Source: Manihot esculenta
Lineage: Eukaryota; Streptophyta; Magnoliopsida; Malpighiales; Euphorbiaceae
Assembly: GCF_001659605.2 (NCBI RefSeq)
Contig: NC_035172.2
Location: forward strand, 30,989,342-31,053,341
DNA: 64,000 nt
Direction: 5' to 3'
The notes below the pieces were generated by a model. It was not told where the DNA came from, searched no databases, and saw only the letters and a list, made by a program, of their open reading frames with translations. Each line of letters opens with the position of its first letter. The first letter of the stretch is position 1. Of the stretch, positions 33,334 to 43,492 are shown piece after piece. The translations under genes and the position numbers were made by a program.

Positions 33334-34215
33334 TTGTATTCTTTCAGCATTGAACTGTGAGATAAAACTCCTTAAAGACTCGCTCTCTCCTTAGTGGATC
33401 TTCCGTAAGTCACACGAGATTTTTTTATGAGGTATATAAGTAATAAATCTAGATTTAAATAATGTAGCAAACTACGTAACGTTCTGAATTAAACCATGGG
33501 CTCAGATGTTTGTACCGTTTATGAGCCAAACCTGTGAGTGTTGATGAAAACACTCAGCACAACACCAAGTCATTGATATTTTGAAGTTGCATGGGTGTCC
33601 TAAAGATCGCCAAGTGGCTTCTGGGATCTACTGTTCCATCAAATTTGTCCAAGTTAGGAAGCTTGAACTTGGTTGAGAATGTTTTAGATAAGATTTCTTT
33701 CGAAAGGGATGAAGCATCATCCAGACCAAAGTCTTCCTCTTACTCTCCTTTGAACAACCCATACCAGCCTCCAATCTACTCCTTTCGGAGTATCGACTGA
33801 TGCATCTTCTTCTAATTTGGCCTTTTCTTTGGACTGCTTCTTTATCACCTCTGTTCGAGTCCTTAAGGTATCGACGGAGGCTTCTTCCCTTCCTCTGGGA
33901 GCCGTGATTGATGTCACCCCCTGAGCCTTATACTGCTTGAGAGTAGCCTATAACTTTTGGATATACTGGATCATTTGCTCATTATTTACGTTATTGAGAT
34001 CTGGTTCATTAACTATTGAGGGCGTGTTTTGTCCACTGCCCAGGGTGGAAGAAATGATAGCACATCCATTGGTTGCAACCTTAGCTGCAGCTCGAGAACT
34101 TCTGGCCATTTCAAGAGAGAAAAGGGAGAGATTTATTGTTCAGAGAAAAGGTATAAGAGATTGATTTCAATCCAAATGTACATAAAATATCCAATGGAAT
34201 TTTTTAGCAACGGAA
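33334..34215 (-). pseudogene. gag remnant of the Tat-like element, N-terminal part
   Basis: On the minus strand, about 33660-33560 reads FKLPNLDKFDGTVDPRSHLA followed by IFRTPMQLQNIND, the start of a Tat/Athila-type retrotransposon gag domain. It continues with stops towards 33334, where the chromovirus TSD TCCGC breaks it; the rest resumes at 13923. The region nearer the LTR (33717-34200) encodes a basic/acidic low-complexity leader with stops. Confidence 0.65.
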
Positions 34216-34220
34216 CTAAG

Positions 34221-34761
34221 TAATATTACCGAAACCAAGTTGATGAGGTGGTCGAAATGGAACTATGCTGTGATCAGACAATCTTGTAAGAAAAAAACGT
34301 GAGGTGGTGAATTTCCACAATAGCCACTAAGGTGCTCAAGTCAGTAAAATGGAGAATAAGGCGAATGTAAGGAATTGTTTAGAATTCAAGTATAGTTGTG
34401 TAAGAATTGTGTATATTTGTCTCTGTAATAATTGGCTTTTATACTATAAGATGACGGAGTTAAATATAATATTTTTTGATATTTTGGTGATTATGTGTCT
34501 GGTTATTAGATAAGGATCTCGCTGGTTTATATGGTCAGTGATCCTATGATTACAGGTATAACGGCAGTCTATTGGATTGTGCCTACTAACAGTAATTTTA
34601 TATGAAAACTCGACCTCTTAAGAGGAGGGTGAGTCTTGATGAATGTCCGGGTCTTTTTTGCTCAAGTGGGATCGGATATCGGCTTATCGGATACTTGCCA
34701 TGTGGCTCTATTCTATGGTGACAACTCATGACTCACTTTTAGTGATTCTTGTGTAACATCA
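34221..34761 (-). repeat. 5' LTR of the Tat-like element
   Basis: It aligns end to end with 7249-7809. The first base pair is changed to TA and the end is ACATCA, followed by TSD AGTAT at 34762-34766. The adjoining inner sequence (34195-34220) is too decayed for a confident primer-binding site. Confidence 0.75.
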
Positions 34762-34766
34762 AGTAT

Positions 34767-36769
34767 ATTTTTAATATCTCAAAGATGTTTTAATATATTT
34801 TTCAAAATTAAAGACCGACTAATGAGTTTTTACACATCACAGAGACTAAATAGTAAATTTTTATTGTAAAAAGTCTAACACACCATCAATACGGAGAGCT
34901 AATTAATAGGCATATTTACAAAACTGAAATACTAACTAATAAATTTTTTATGCTGTAGACACTAAATAGTAAAATATTTAATAATTAAAATTAATGAAAG
35001 CACTCATTATTAGATTTTTTTAATTCAATGATATTTTAATTTATTTTTTAAAATTGATGAATTAATATTTTTTTATAAATTAAATAATAAATTTTTTATA
35101 ATAATAAAATAAAAATATATTTTATAAATTAATTGAATAAATATGTATTAAAAATAAAGAAATGAATTTAATTGCTGAGATAGAATTTAGAAATTCTTAA
35201 TGATAATTTAATAAAAGTTGGACGATAAAATAATAATTCAATAAAATATATATAAAACATTAGTATTTGTAATTTTCAGTTTTTTTTTATTTTAATAATA
35301 TTTTCTAATAAATAAAAAATGCAACATTAATAAACAAACAAATTATATATTCTTTTATTAAATAAAGAATAAAAAAACTATAATAATAACGAATACATCT
35401 TTAGCTTTATCTCAAAAATAAATTCTAGAATATAAGAGTTTTTAAAAAATTTATGAGAAATATATTATTTTTATCTCAAATTAATATGAAATTTAATATT
35501 AATTATAATAATAAATTTTTAAAATTAAAATAAATTAAACTAAATAATTAATTATAATCAGATAGAACTATATAAAAATATTACATATTATAATAGCTGT
35601 CAAGTGATTTATAATATTATTAGTTATTTTAATAGTTAGTAACTATTCAACATTAAAAATTAACTAAACATTATAAAAAAAATAATTTTTCATAGTTAAA
35701 TTATTCAATAAAAACACTGAAAATGACTTTAAAAATTATTACAAATAATATACACGTAATAATACGCTTTGTTTAGAAAAAAAAAAAAGAAAAATGAGAT
35801 TTATAATCGTTGTATATAAATTTTGCAGTTTTTTTATAAGAATCGATAATTTTAGAAACTTAGGAGTCAAAAAGTAAGGAATTTTTAGTATCTCTAAGCT
35901 ACTCGAAAACTGTAATGTAGGAGAAGTTCATCGTAAATTTCAGAACTACAATGTAGGAGAAATCATGGCAGGGATTATACAATCTAGGACAATGCATTTT
36001 GTCATTTTAATAAAAAAATTATTGTCCACAGCGATAAGCAATCTATATGCATTAAGTCCATAATTCGTGGAGTATTATGAATTTTACATTTTAATTGTAA
36101 TTAATTTCAATTGTGATTAAATAGGAGACCTTTGACTCTGAAAATGACTTCCATATATATTATTAATATAAAATGTGTTTTTTAAAGAGAAAGTAAAAAA
36201 ATTATTTTATGTTTTTATTAATTTCTATTTTAAATTTTATAATTCAAATTATATTAAATTAGTATTTTATGATATTGTATAATTAGCAAATAATAATAAA
36301 TTTTAAGATACAATTAAAAAATTTTGATGTAATAAATAAAATATAATTATTAATTAAAATAAAAAATATAAAAAAAATCTATGTAATTAGTCATTTATTA
36401 AAGTTAATAATTTAATTTTTATTAAAGTAATAACTTGTGATATAATTTTATATTAATATTTTGGATAATATTTATAAATTATTGTTATTTATCAATAATG
36501 CAATATCATATAAATTGAATTATAAATCTTGAAATAAAAAATCAATAAAATTATAAGATATTTTTTGTGCGCTTGTTTTTTATTAAAAAATTCTTCAATC
36601 ACATTTTAACTATTATAAGAGGTTCATTTTCTATATAAAAAAAAATTAATGACTAATCACACAATCTTAATTTTATTAAAATAAATATTTCATCGATTAA
36701 AGTATTCTTATAAAGGAAATGTAGAAATATGATAAAAGAATATATAAATATATTGAAAATAATAATTGA
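34767..36769. other. AT-rich intergenic DNA, right half of the split repeat
   Basis: 34767-35080 continues the AT-rich repeat seen at 6840-7243. The rest, to 36769, is extremely AT-rich without recognisable genes. A short near-duplicate ('aatgtaggagaa') occurs at 35912 and 35949. Confidence 0.5.
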
Positions 36770-37207
36770 TGATGACTGCCGGACTCTAAACACTCAGACC
36801 TAAAGCAGCTCAAATTAGAAGAATTGAGCCCAGATTATTCGAGGCTCTAAACCCTCCACGGGTTTGGGGTCAGTCCCAGCAAACCGGACTAGACGCGAAT
36901 TCAACTATGGAATCTTGACTTAGAAAATATGATAGCCTCTATGTAAGAGCGAATCTCGTAATATCTAGGATCATATTCGGGATCATATTTAGATGGCGCT
37001 GGATGGAGTTGAATGGCCGCTTGACAAGGAAAAAAGACACATACGTACTGCCAGCGTGAATATAGAAGAGGGGTACAGATACAGGACGACAATTACATGT
37101 CACTAAAAGATAATATAAAGAGAATAAAAGAAAATGAGTGAGAAATGAAAACCAAGCTCACAAAAAGATACCCTAAACCTAGACCCATTATTGGATCTCA
37201 GACATCA
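36770..37207 (+). repeat. LTR of a second Tat-like element
   Basis: It starts TGATGACTGCCGG and ends GACATCA. It matches the LTR at 59305-59715 in length, termini and end sequence (GGATCTCAGA[T/C]ATCA type). Directly downstream lies ATTAACGTTGTCTGTAGGAA, a mutated form of the ATTGGCGTCGTCTGTGGGAA primer-binding region seen after 59715. Confidence 0.7.
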
Positions 37208-37822
37208 ATTAACGTTGTCTGTAGGAATGAAAGAGATCTTATCGTCGCCGGAGTTCTCATTTCCATTCACCTACTGAGATCCACATGGTGAACCATGGAT
37301 AAAACCATATAGGAATCACCCCAAACGACCTGAACTCGACTCAGGAAGGCCCACTGTTTTCATTTTCTAGCCAAACAACACCAATAAACCAGCCATCCAC
37401 ATTGCTGAATCCCTCACCAAGCTCAACTAGAATCATGCTCTGAACCTCCCTATCTGACCAAGAACTTCAAAGTATGGCCCTCCAATTGCAAAACACTGCC
37501 CACTGGCTAAGCCAGATGTTACAGCAAAGAGGGCTCAGTATCCCATTGAGCAAGACACCCATAGCAAAAGGGCTCAACCTCAATGAGCCCCAACCCATAT
37601 TGAACTACCAAGTTTCCCAACAAAACAGCAGGATGACAAGAAAGGAGCTCATTGAAATAATAGGGTAGAGAGCTGCTCTTCTAAGCCCATAGAGAGGTCA
37701 GAAAGTGAAGAGCTGAAAAGAAATTACCGCATAGAAAAGAGGTCTAGAAGAGAAGACACTGACATAGATCAGAAGTTAGAAAGATTCAAAGAGCAGTTGT
37801 TGATGGAGATAGGGGCTTGAGA
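37208..37822 (+). pseudogene. Leader and gag fragment of a Tat-like element
   Basis: After the primer-binding-like site the sequence includes a frame at 37474-37668 (MALQLQNTAHWLSQMLQQRG...) of Gln-rich character, as in the N-terminal region of Tat-type gag proteins. It then breaks up with stops. No pol follows, and the fragment ends at another LTR-like sequence near 37823. Confidence 0.45.
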
Positions 37823-38725
37823 TGTTAGTGTATTTGCCCTAGGCCATTATCTTGGACCTTTTTGTATGTCATTTTGGTTATTAATAAAAGAGATTTTTAC
37901 TATCATTATTATTTGTTTGCATATTATATAATAATGATTAACATCCCTGGTTACTTATTATTATGTTGATAATAATAAAATATAACTAGTATGGTTATTG
38001 ATTGATAATCATGAGATAATTATGTATATGTTGATATAATTCAATAATTATAGATACTTGTTAGAGAACAAAGTATTGGATGGACCCGCACTGAGATCAC
38101 TACATGGGTTATTGTCATAAGTGAATCTCAAAGTAGTTATGTCTTAATCCTTTGACTTGAGATTGTCATAGTTTTCAACATAAGGACTGTTATGTTCTGA
38201 CATAACCAAATATTGTCTTTAATCGGACAATCATAAAGGTTATGATTGAGCATAATAGAAATTATGTGGAGGATATTGAACAATCAAAATAGAATTTGTC
38301 CCTCTCTTTGAGAGAGATATCTTCTAGGCCCCTCAATAAGTGAGGCTGAGAAATGCATGGCCGTGCTCAAATGAATTGATAGTGTGATTAATATCATTTG
38401 AATTTATCAGTCTACTTAGAGATCGAGAAATCATAAGTTTGAACATTATAAGTTTGACATTGACCATGACTTATGTTCAAACTAGATATCGTGTGACAAA
38501 GGGATTAATACATGTTATATTTATTAGGCTTTATCGGACTATCGATCCTCATATTAATTGGGTAGAAATAATGTATTGCTAGAGGCCGCTTATGATTTAT
38601 GGGTATTGTGGGACTGGGCCTATTGCCAATTAATATGAGCTTATTGGGTCACACACAAAAGAACGTTATTGATATATTATATTAATAGGCTAAAAGCCCA
38701 TTAGTATAATTAATAATAATAAAGA
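37823..38725 (+). repeat. Unclassified LTR-like fragment (possibly Ty1/copia)
   Basis: It starts TGTTAGTGTATTTGCCCTAGG after a purine-rich stretch (GGAGATAGGGGCTTGAGA), as an LTR would after a polypurine tract. It includes low-complexity TTATTAATAAAAGAG and a long non-coding stretch with phrases such as GGACCCGCACTGAGATCACT. There is no coding sequence and no matching second copy in the window. The right side is cut by the chromovirus LTR at 38726. Confidence 0.4.
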
Positions 38726-40921
38726 TGTAATACCCGGCTAGACTCCGGCATCGGAATTCCTACCGTCCGGCGGAATCTCGAATGTCGAAAACCTCTAGAA
38801 GGGTAAAATATGTTTTTCTAAAATGTTTTCATGTGTTTTAAGGTTTTAAGTAAGAAAGAAATTGAGTTTTTTGAAAGAAAAGTGCCTTGGAAGGAAATCC
38901 AGGTTCGGCCGCCGAACATGATGCAGTTTAGGGAGCACCTTTGGCCCCCGAAGGTGATTTGGCCAGCCACCTATAAAAGGCCCCATGTCCAAAAATGGGC
39001 GAGTTTTCTTCTCCATTTTCGGGCAAAGGTGAGTCCATGCCCTTCCATGGTTAGTTTTGATGTTTTCCTTCAAATCATTCATGTTTTTGATGAGTTTTAA
39101 CTTGGTTTTGAAGATTTTTGAGCAAAGATCGAAGTTTGGAAAGTTGGAGATCCCGGAGCCCATTTCCTCCACAACTCCAAGTTTGGATCGTCTCTCCTCT
39201 CGATCTTCAAGAGGTAAGAGTAGATCCTCACCTCCTTTTTATGTTCTGAGTAAGTTTTGAGAGGTTTTAAGGGGGTTTTAAGGGGGTTTTATGCATGATT
39301 AGAGTAGATGTAAAATGTTAGGGTTTTTGTATGTTAAATGGGTTGCTATGTTGATGTTTGTTGGGGTTTAGGCTAGTTTGAGACCCCTATATGCTTGAAT
39401 ACATGTTTATGCATACTTGGGAGTGTTGTGTATGAGTTTGGAGAGTTTGGGAGGCAAATGTGTGTGTGAGAGGCTTGAGTTCTCCTATTCTGGAAGAACT
39501 CAGGTTCGGCTACCGAAGCCAGGTTCGGCCATCGAACCTGCCTGTGGTGGCATGTTTTGGCCGCCTAAACTCGCCCCCGAAAGTTGGACTTTCGGCTCTA
39601 GAGGGGAGTTTCAGCCGCCGAACCTACCGCCGAAAGTGCATGAGTTTCGGATCTGGAAGGGACTTTCGACCTCTGAAGGTGCCGCCGAAGGTGCATGGCT
39701 TTCGGATCTGGAAGGGGGTTCGGCCGCCGAAGGTGCCGCCGAAAGTCCCCTGTCCAAGCCTTCCTTTGCATGTTTTTCCATGCATGCTTGTGATGTTTTA
39801 GGGGGGTTTTTTGGGGAGATGTTTAGAGTCTTAATAGAGTATGTTTGGTCCCTCATTTGAGTCCACCTGTGTAGGTTCGAACCCGAGGAACTGAGGAGGT
39901 CAGCAGGGCTAGCCATCTCAGAGTTAGATCAGAGTCAGCCAGAGGTGAGTAGAACTGAACTATGTTTTAAAGAAATGAAATCTTTTTAGCATGATCCATG
40001 CATCATGAATGCCATGATATGTATTAGGTTGTTTTGCATTAGAATTCACAAATATGACGTATTGCATAATATGATGTTGATGTGGATGGATATTGGATGA
40101 TCCATTGGCCCTTGATATGATATGATATGATATGATATGGTATGGAAGTCCAGGTCGAGGCCCATTCTACGCCCCTGGCACAGAGTAAGAGAAAGTCCAG
40201 GTCGAGGCCTATTCTACGCCCCTGGCACTATTGGTTATGTTATGTATGTTATGCTATGTTAAGAGAAAGTCCAGGTCGAGGCCCATTCTACGCCCCTGGT
40301 ATATTGGATATGGTAGAGGATCATTGGTGACAAGTCCATCCTTGATGTGATTTTGTTGTGATGTGATGCATTTCATGAAAGCATGTGTTAAATAAACTGT
40401 TTTTATTGTCTGCTCACTGGGCTTTTTAGCTCACCCCTCTCCCTAATCCCCCAGGCTTGCAGGTTCAGGATAGACCGGAAAGTCTTCAAAGTTGAAGTTA
40501 TATCTATGTAATAGTTAGTAGTGGACATGTAATGTAATGATGTTATGTAATGTAAAGAAGATTATTGAGGATTAGTATTGTGCTTGGCCCTAATGTTTAT
40601 GTTAAATCCCTTTTGGTACATGATCCTTTTAATGAATTGTTTTTATGATGAGAAATGATGAACCAAGCTTGATATATGTTATGTTAACCCATTAGAACAT
40701 TTGATGAGGGCTCTAGTATGGGGTTTTATGCATATGGTTTTAGTGCATGCACAGGTCAAGCTTGGTATATGGAAAGTTTTAAACTTTTATGAAAATGTAT
40801 GATCATGTATGGGATGTCATCAGGTATGACAGGATGTATGTTAGGCTTGTTACGGGTCCCGACGACCTTAAGTCGATTTGGATCCTAGCGCCGGTAGCGG
40901 TCCGATTTCCGGGTCATTACA
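38726..40921 (+). repeat. 5' LTR of the truncated chromovirus
   Basis: It starts TGTAATACCCGG and ends CGGGTCATTACA, 2196 bp. It contains palindromic TTCGGC/GCCGAA units (38905-38950, 39503-39745) and three copies of 'aagtccaggtcgaggcccattctacgcccctgg' (about 40145-40300) preceded by a short GATAT tandem (40110-40142). Confidence 0.9.
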
Positions 40922-40924
40922 GAT

Positions 40925-40937
40925 TGGTATCAGAGCC
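40925..40937 (+). other. Primer-binding site, initiator tRNA-Met type
   Basis: TGGTATCAGAGCC lies four bases after the LTR end at 40921. It matches the canonical site for tRNA-Met-primed elements. Confidence 0.9.
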
Positions 40938-41182
40938 CTAGGTTCATATGGTCGGACCTAGCTAGTGTCGGGCTCATAGATGTTATAGAAGGGCAAGCAC
41001 AATAGGAAAAATCATGTCCACTAGGATAGGATACAGAGTCCTGTCTAAATGATGATGTGAAATGCCATGATTTTATGCATGTGCATTGATGATATGCTAT
41101 GTATGTGTGGGTTCATGTGTATCCACATGAACCATATGATGCTAATGTTTGTGCTATGTGATGTTGTGTTTCAGAAAACAGA

Positions 41183-41866
41183 ATGAGAGGCACTCGTCGA
41201 TCTGTACGATTGATAGGAGTACCACCAGAAAATGAGGGCATGGATGCCCGTCCCCCTGCTTTGCCAAGGGCAATGTCTTACCGCTCTAGTAGAGAAAGAA
41301 CATCAAGGGACCCTAGAAGGTCTTTTGATGCTAGCAGAAGGGGAACAGATCAGGGTGTGAGGGAAGCTATGGATGAAGATCAGAGAAGAGATGGGAATCT
41401 GGATGTGAGCATGTCTGAGGAGGGTACAGGGGAGTCATAGGGAGGCGCTCAGGCCTCGAGCTTTGGTTATCCACCCCAGTATCTACCCTTTCCACAGGGC
41501 CCAGAGTATTCGATGGAGGGTATATCGGATTACTCCAGCTTTAACCCATATCCCTCCCACATGCCTTATCCACCTTTCTACCCACCATACCCACAGTACC
41601 CAATGTATCCACCCTCACCTTTCTATCCAAGCACAGCAAACCCTATCCCGGGGAATGCTGCACCTCCTCCTCCACCAACAGAACCAGTAACCCCTAATGT
41701 CCAAATACCTAAACCTAGCTCATCTAGGGGGAGCAAGGTAAAGATGACAGACTACCTTAAGCTGGATGCTCCCAAATATAAGACAGGTGATGATCCGTTT
41801 GAGTACCTCAAAACGGTGAAGATGATAACCGATGAGCTGGGGGCAAGTGATAGTAGAGCTTATTAA
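41183..41866 (+). pseudogene. Truncated gag of a Tekay-like chromovirus
   Basis: It starts MRGTRRSVRLIGVPPENEG, homologous to residue 1 onwards of the intact polyprotein at 18225. A TAG at 41438-41440 replaces the Gln codon of GESQGG. The same frame then continues through the Pro/Tyr-rich region and into the gag domain ([20 protein letters not shown]), ending near SDSRA at about 41857. Confidence 0.88.
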
Positions 41867-43160
41867 GGTGATCCGTTTCGAGTACTAACCATCATGATGG
41901 CCGAGTCTCCTTTTTTATAGATGAGACTCGTGTGACCAAGTATCACAGCTTATTAAGGTCTTGCCACATGGTTATATCGTATGGTAACAGCTCATGGCAT
42001 ACTTTGGGCGAATATTGTGTCATATCAGATATCCTTACATCGAACTTCAACTCTTCAGATTCAAAAATTACAGCTATTCTCATTATCTTGGACATGATTC
42101 CGTTAAGGGCGGTCCACGATAATGATAGCCTCTCAGTGAATGATATTCCGTTCGTGCTGACTGAATGGGATGTAGACCGATTGCATGACCATTAACAAAT
42201 CTCTCGAGAGATCTTCCGAGTGTATGCTCCAAATTTGAACGTTCACATGGACGACTAGGTCCCTCCTGAGAATACTATCATGGTATACGAAGAATAGCTA
42301 AAGGCAAGTCTTCGATTCCAAATAAACCCTTTTTTGTTGAAGTCCTCTAATTTCACAAGCTGTCAATTGTCGAACTGCATCCAAACAGCTAGAGAATTTT
42401 GGTGCTTTCTCACTTTGTCTATTTCAATAATAATATTGAGTCGCGCATTGCACTCTACTCTCAATTGTACTAGCTGGATATATGAAAAAATTAAGGATTT
42501 TGGTTCTTCAACATGAAGAAATGCCAGACCCTCTTTATCCGGATACCCTCATCCCTGAAGCGTTGGAAAAACAAGTTTTTTCATCTTCCATCACAGGATG
42601 TCCAGAGGTTTTGGACAGCTCCAAACTGACTGAAATATATACGTGAAGGTTAGAAATGATGGAGTCCCACCACAAAAAGACGAAGAAGAGGTTTTGGACT
42701 TTCTCTAGAAAATGGTCTTGACCCAGAGAATGCACATTAACATCGTGGTGAGAAATGTCATGTTGTCCTAGCAAAGCCACTATCAGGTAGACCAGACTCA
42801 ATTGCCTTAGTCATCTAATTAGCGGATCCCTCAGACGATCCTACTCTATCCTCCAGAGTATGGTATTTTACTTTTATTATTTTTCCTTCAAATTATTTCA
42901 CTTATTCATTCTTTACTTTATGCGGATATGGCGACGAACAAAAGGCAAAATAAATTTGTTGAAGCGGTACGTATTGCCCACAAAGGCAAGTCCGCTGATG
43001 GAATATCCAACCCACCTCCAAAACAAGCACAAAAACAAAAGAGATCGTCGTGCTTCCTTCTCCCCATCCTCTGCCTCTTACAACCTCCAAACCTTCAAAT
43101 CCTCAGGCCGAGTCTTTTAAAGTTTCAAATCTAGACTTTTGTCCAGAAACAGTAAACGGG
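41867..43160 (+). pseudogene. Fragment of a Tat-like element: LTR tail and antisense ORF
   Basis: 41948-42030 resembles the last part of the LTR at 7730-7809. It then runs into a broken homologue of the antisense ORF at 8115-12262 (LTEWDVDRLHDH against LTEQDIDHLYGH; MATNKRQNKFVEAVRIAHKGK against MVESRSRFAEATRAARKGK). This copy lacks the solo LTR found at 8930, so it shows what the unsplit ORF region looked like. Many stops are present. Confidence 0.6.
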
Positions 43161-43492
43161 ATGAATCGAATTTCTAATTTCATTTGTACATTTATTTTAT
43201 TTTTTTATAATTTTTTTTCAATTAAAAAAATTATATTACCAAATGTGTATATATATAAATACAATATTTTTCTTTATGAGAAATGAGTTTCACTCTATTT
43301 AATATTTTTGTTGCAATTTGTATGAAATACTATTTTTCTCAAATATTAAGAGAAAAGTCGATCTAAAAAGCAAGAAGTAGTATATTAGACAAAATAATGA
43401 TTGATTAGCTCTGATTAAATTGAAAGAGAGAACATTCTCAATTTCTAATCAACTTTTCTTTCTATTATGTCCATTAAAAAAATAGACATAAT

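Larger units (their letters stand above)
7249..34761 (-). mobile_element. Pol-less Tat-like Ty3/gypsy element, oldest layer of the nest
   Basis: The outer LTRs are 7249-7809 and 34221-34761, with TGATG...CATCA termini. A perfect 5-bp TSD, AGTAT, lies outside them (7244-7248 and 34762-34766). Reading on the minus strand gives the 5' LTR, gag remnants (34215-33334, continuing at 13923-13240), about 1 kb with no recognisable pol, an antisense ORF (on the plus strand, 8115-12262) and the 3' LTR. Extra antisense ORFs between pol and the 3' LTR are known in Tat-lineage elements such as Grande and Retand. The element is disrupted by a solo LTR (8930-11206) and a chromovirus (13929-33328). The LTRs are clearly diverged from each other, so the insertion is old. 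Confidence 0.75.
38726..41866 (+). mobile_element. Truncated Tekay-like chromovirus
   Basis: A complete 5' LTR (38726-40921), primer-binding site, leader and the first part of gag, then loss of homology at about 41866. No pol, 3' LTR or TSD is found. It is the same family as the nested elements but a separate, older insertion. Confidence 0.85.

Noticed and set aside
42535..43134. Short ORFs at 42535-42801 (minus) and 42860-43134 (plus) as separate genes
   Set aside because: They fall inside the decayed antisense ORF of a Tat-like fragment and have stops in the homologous frame.
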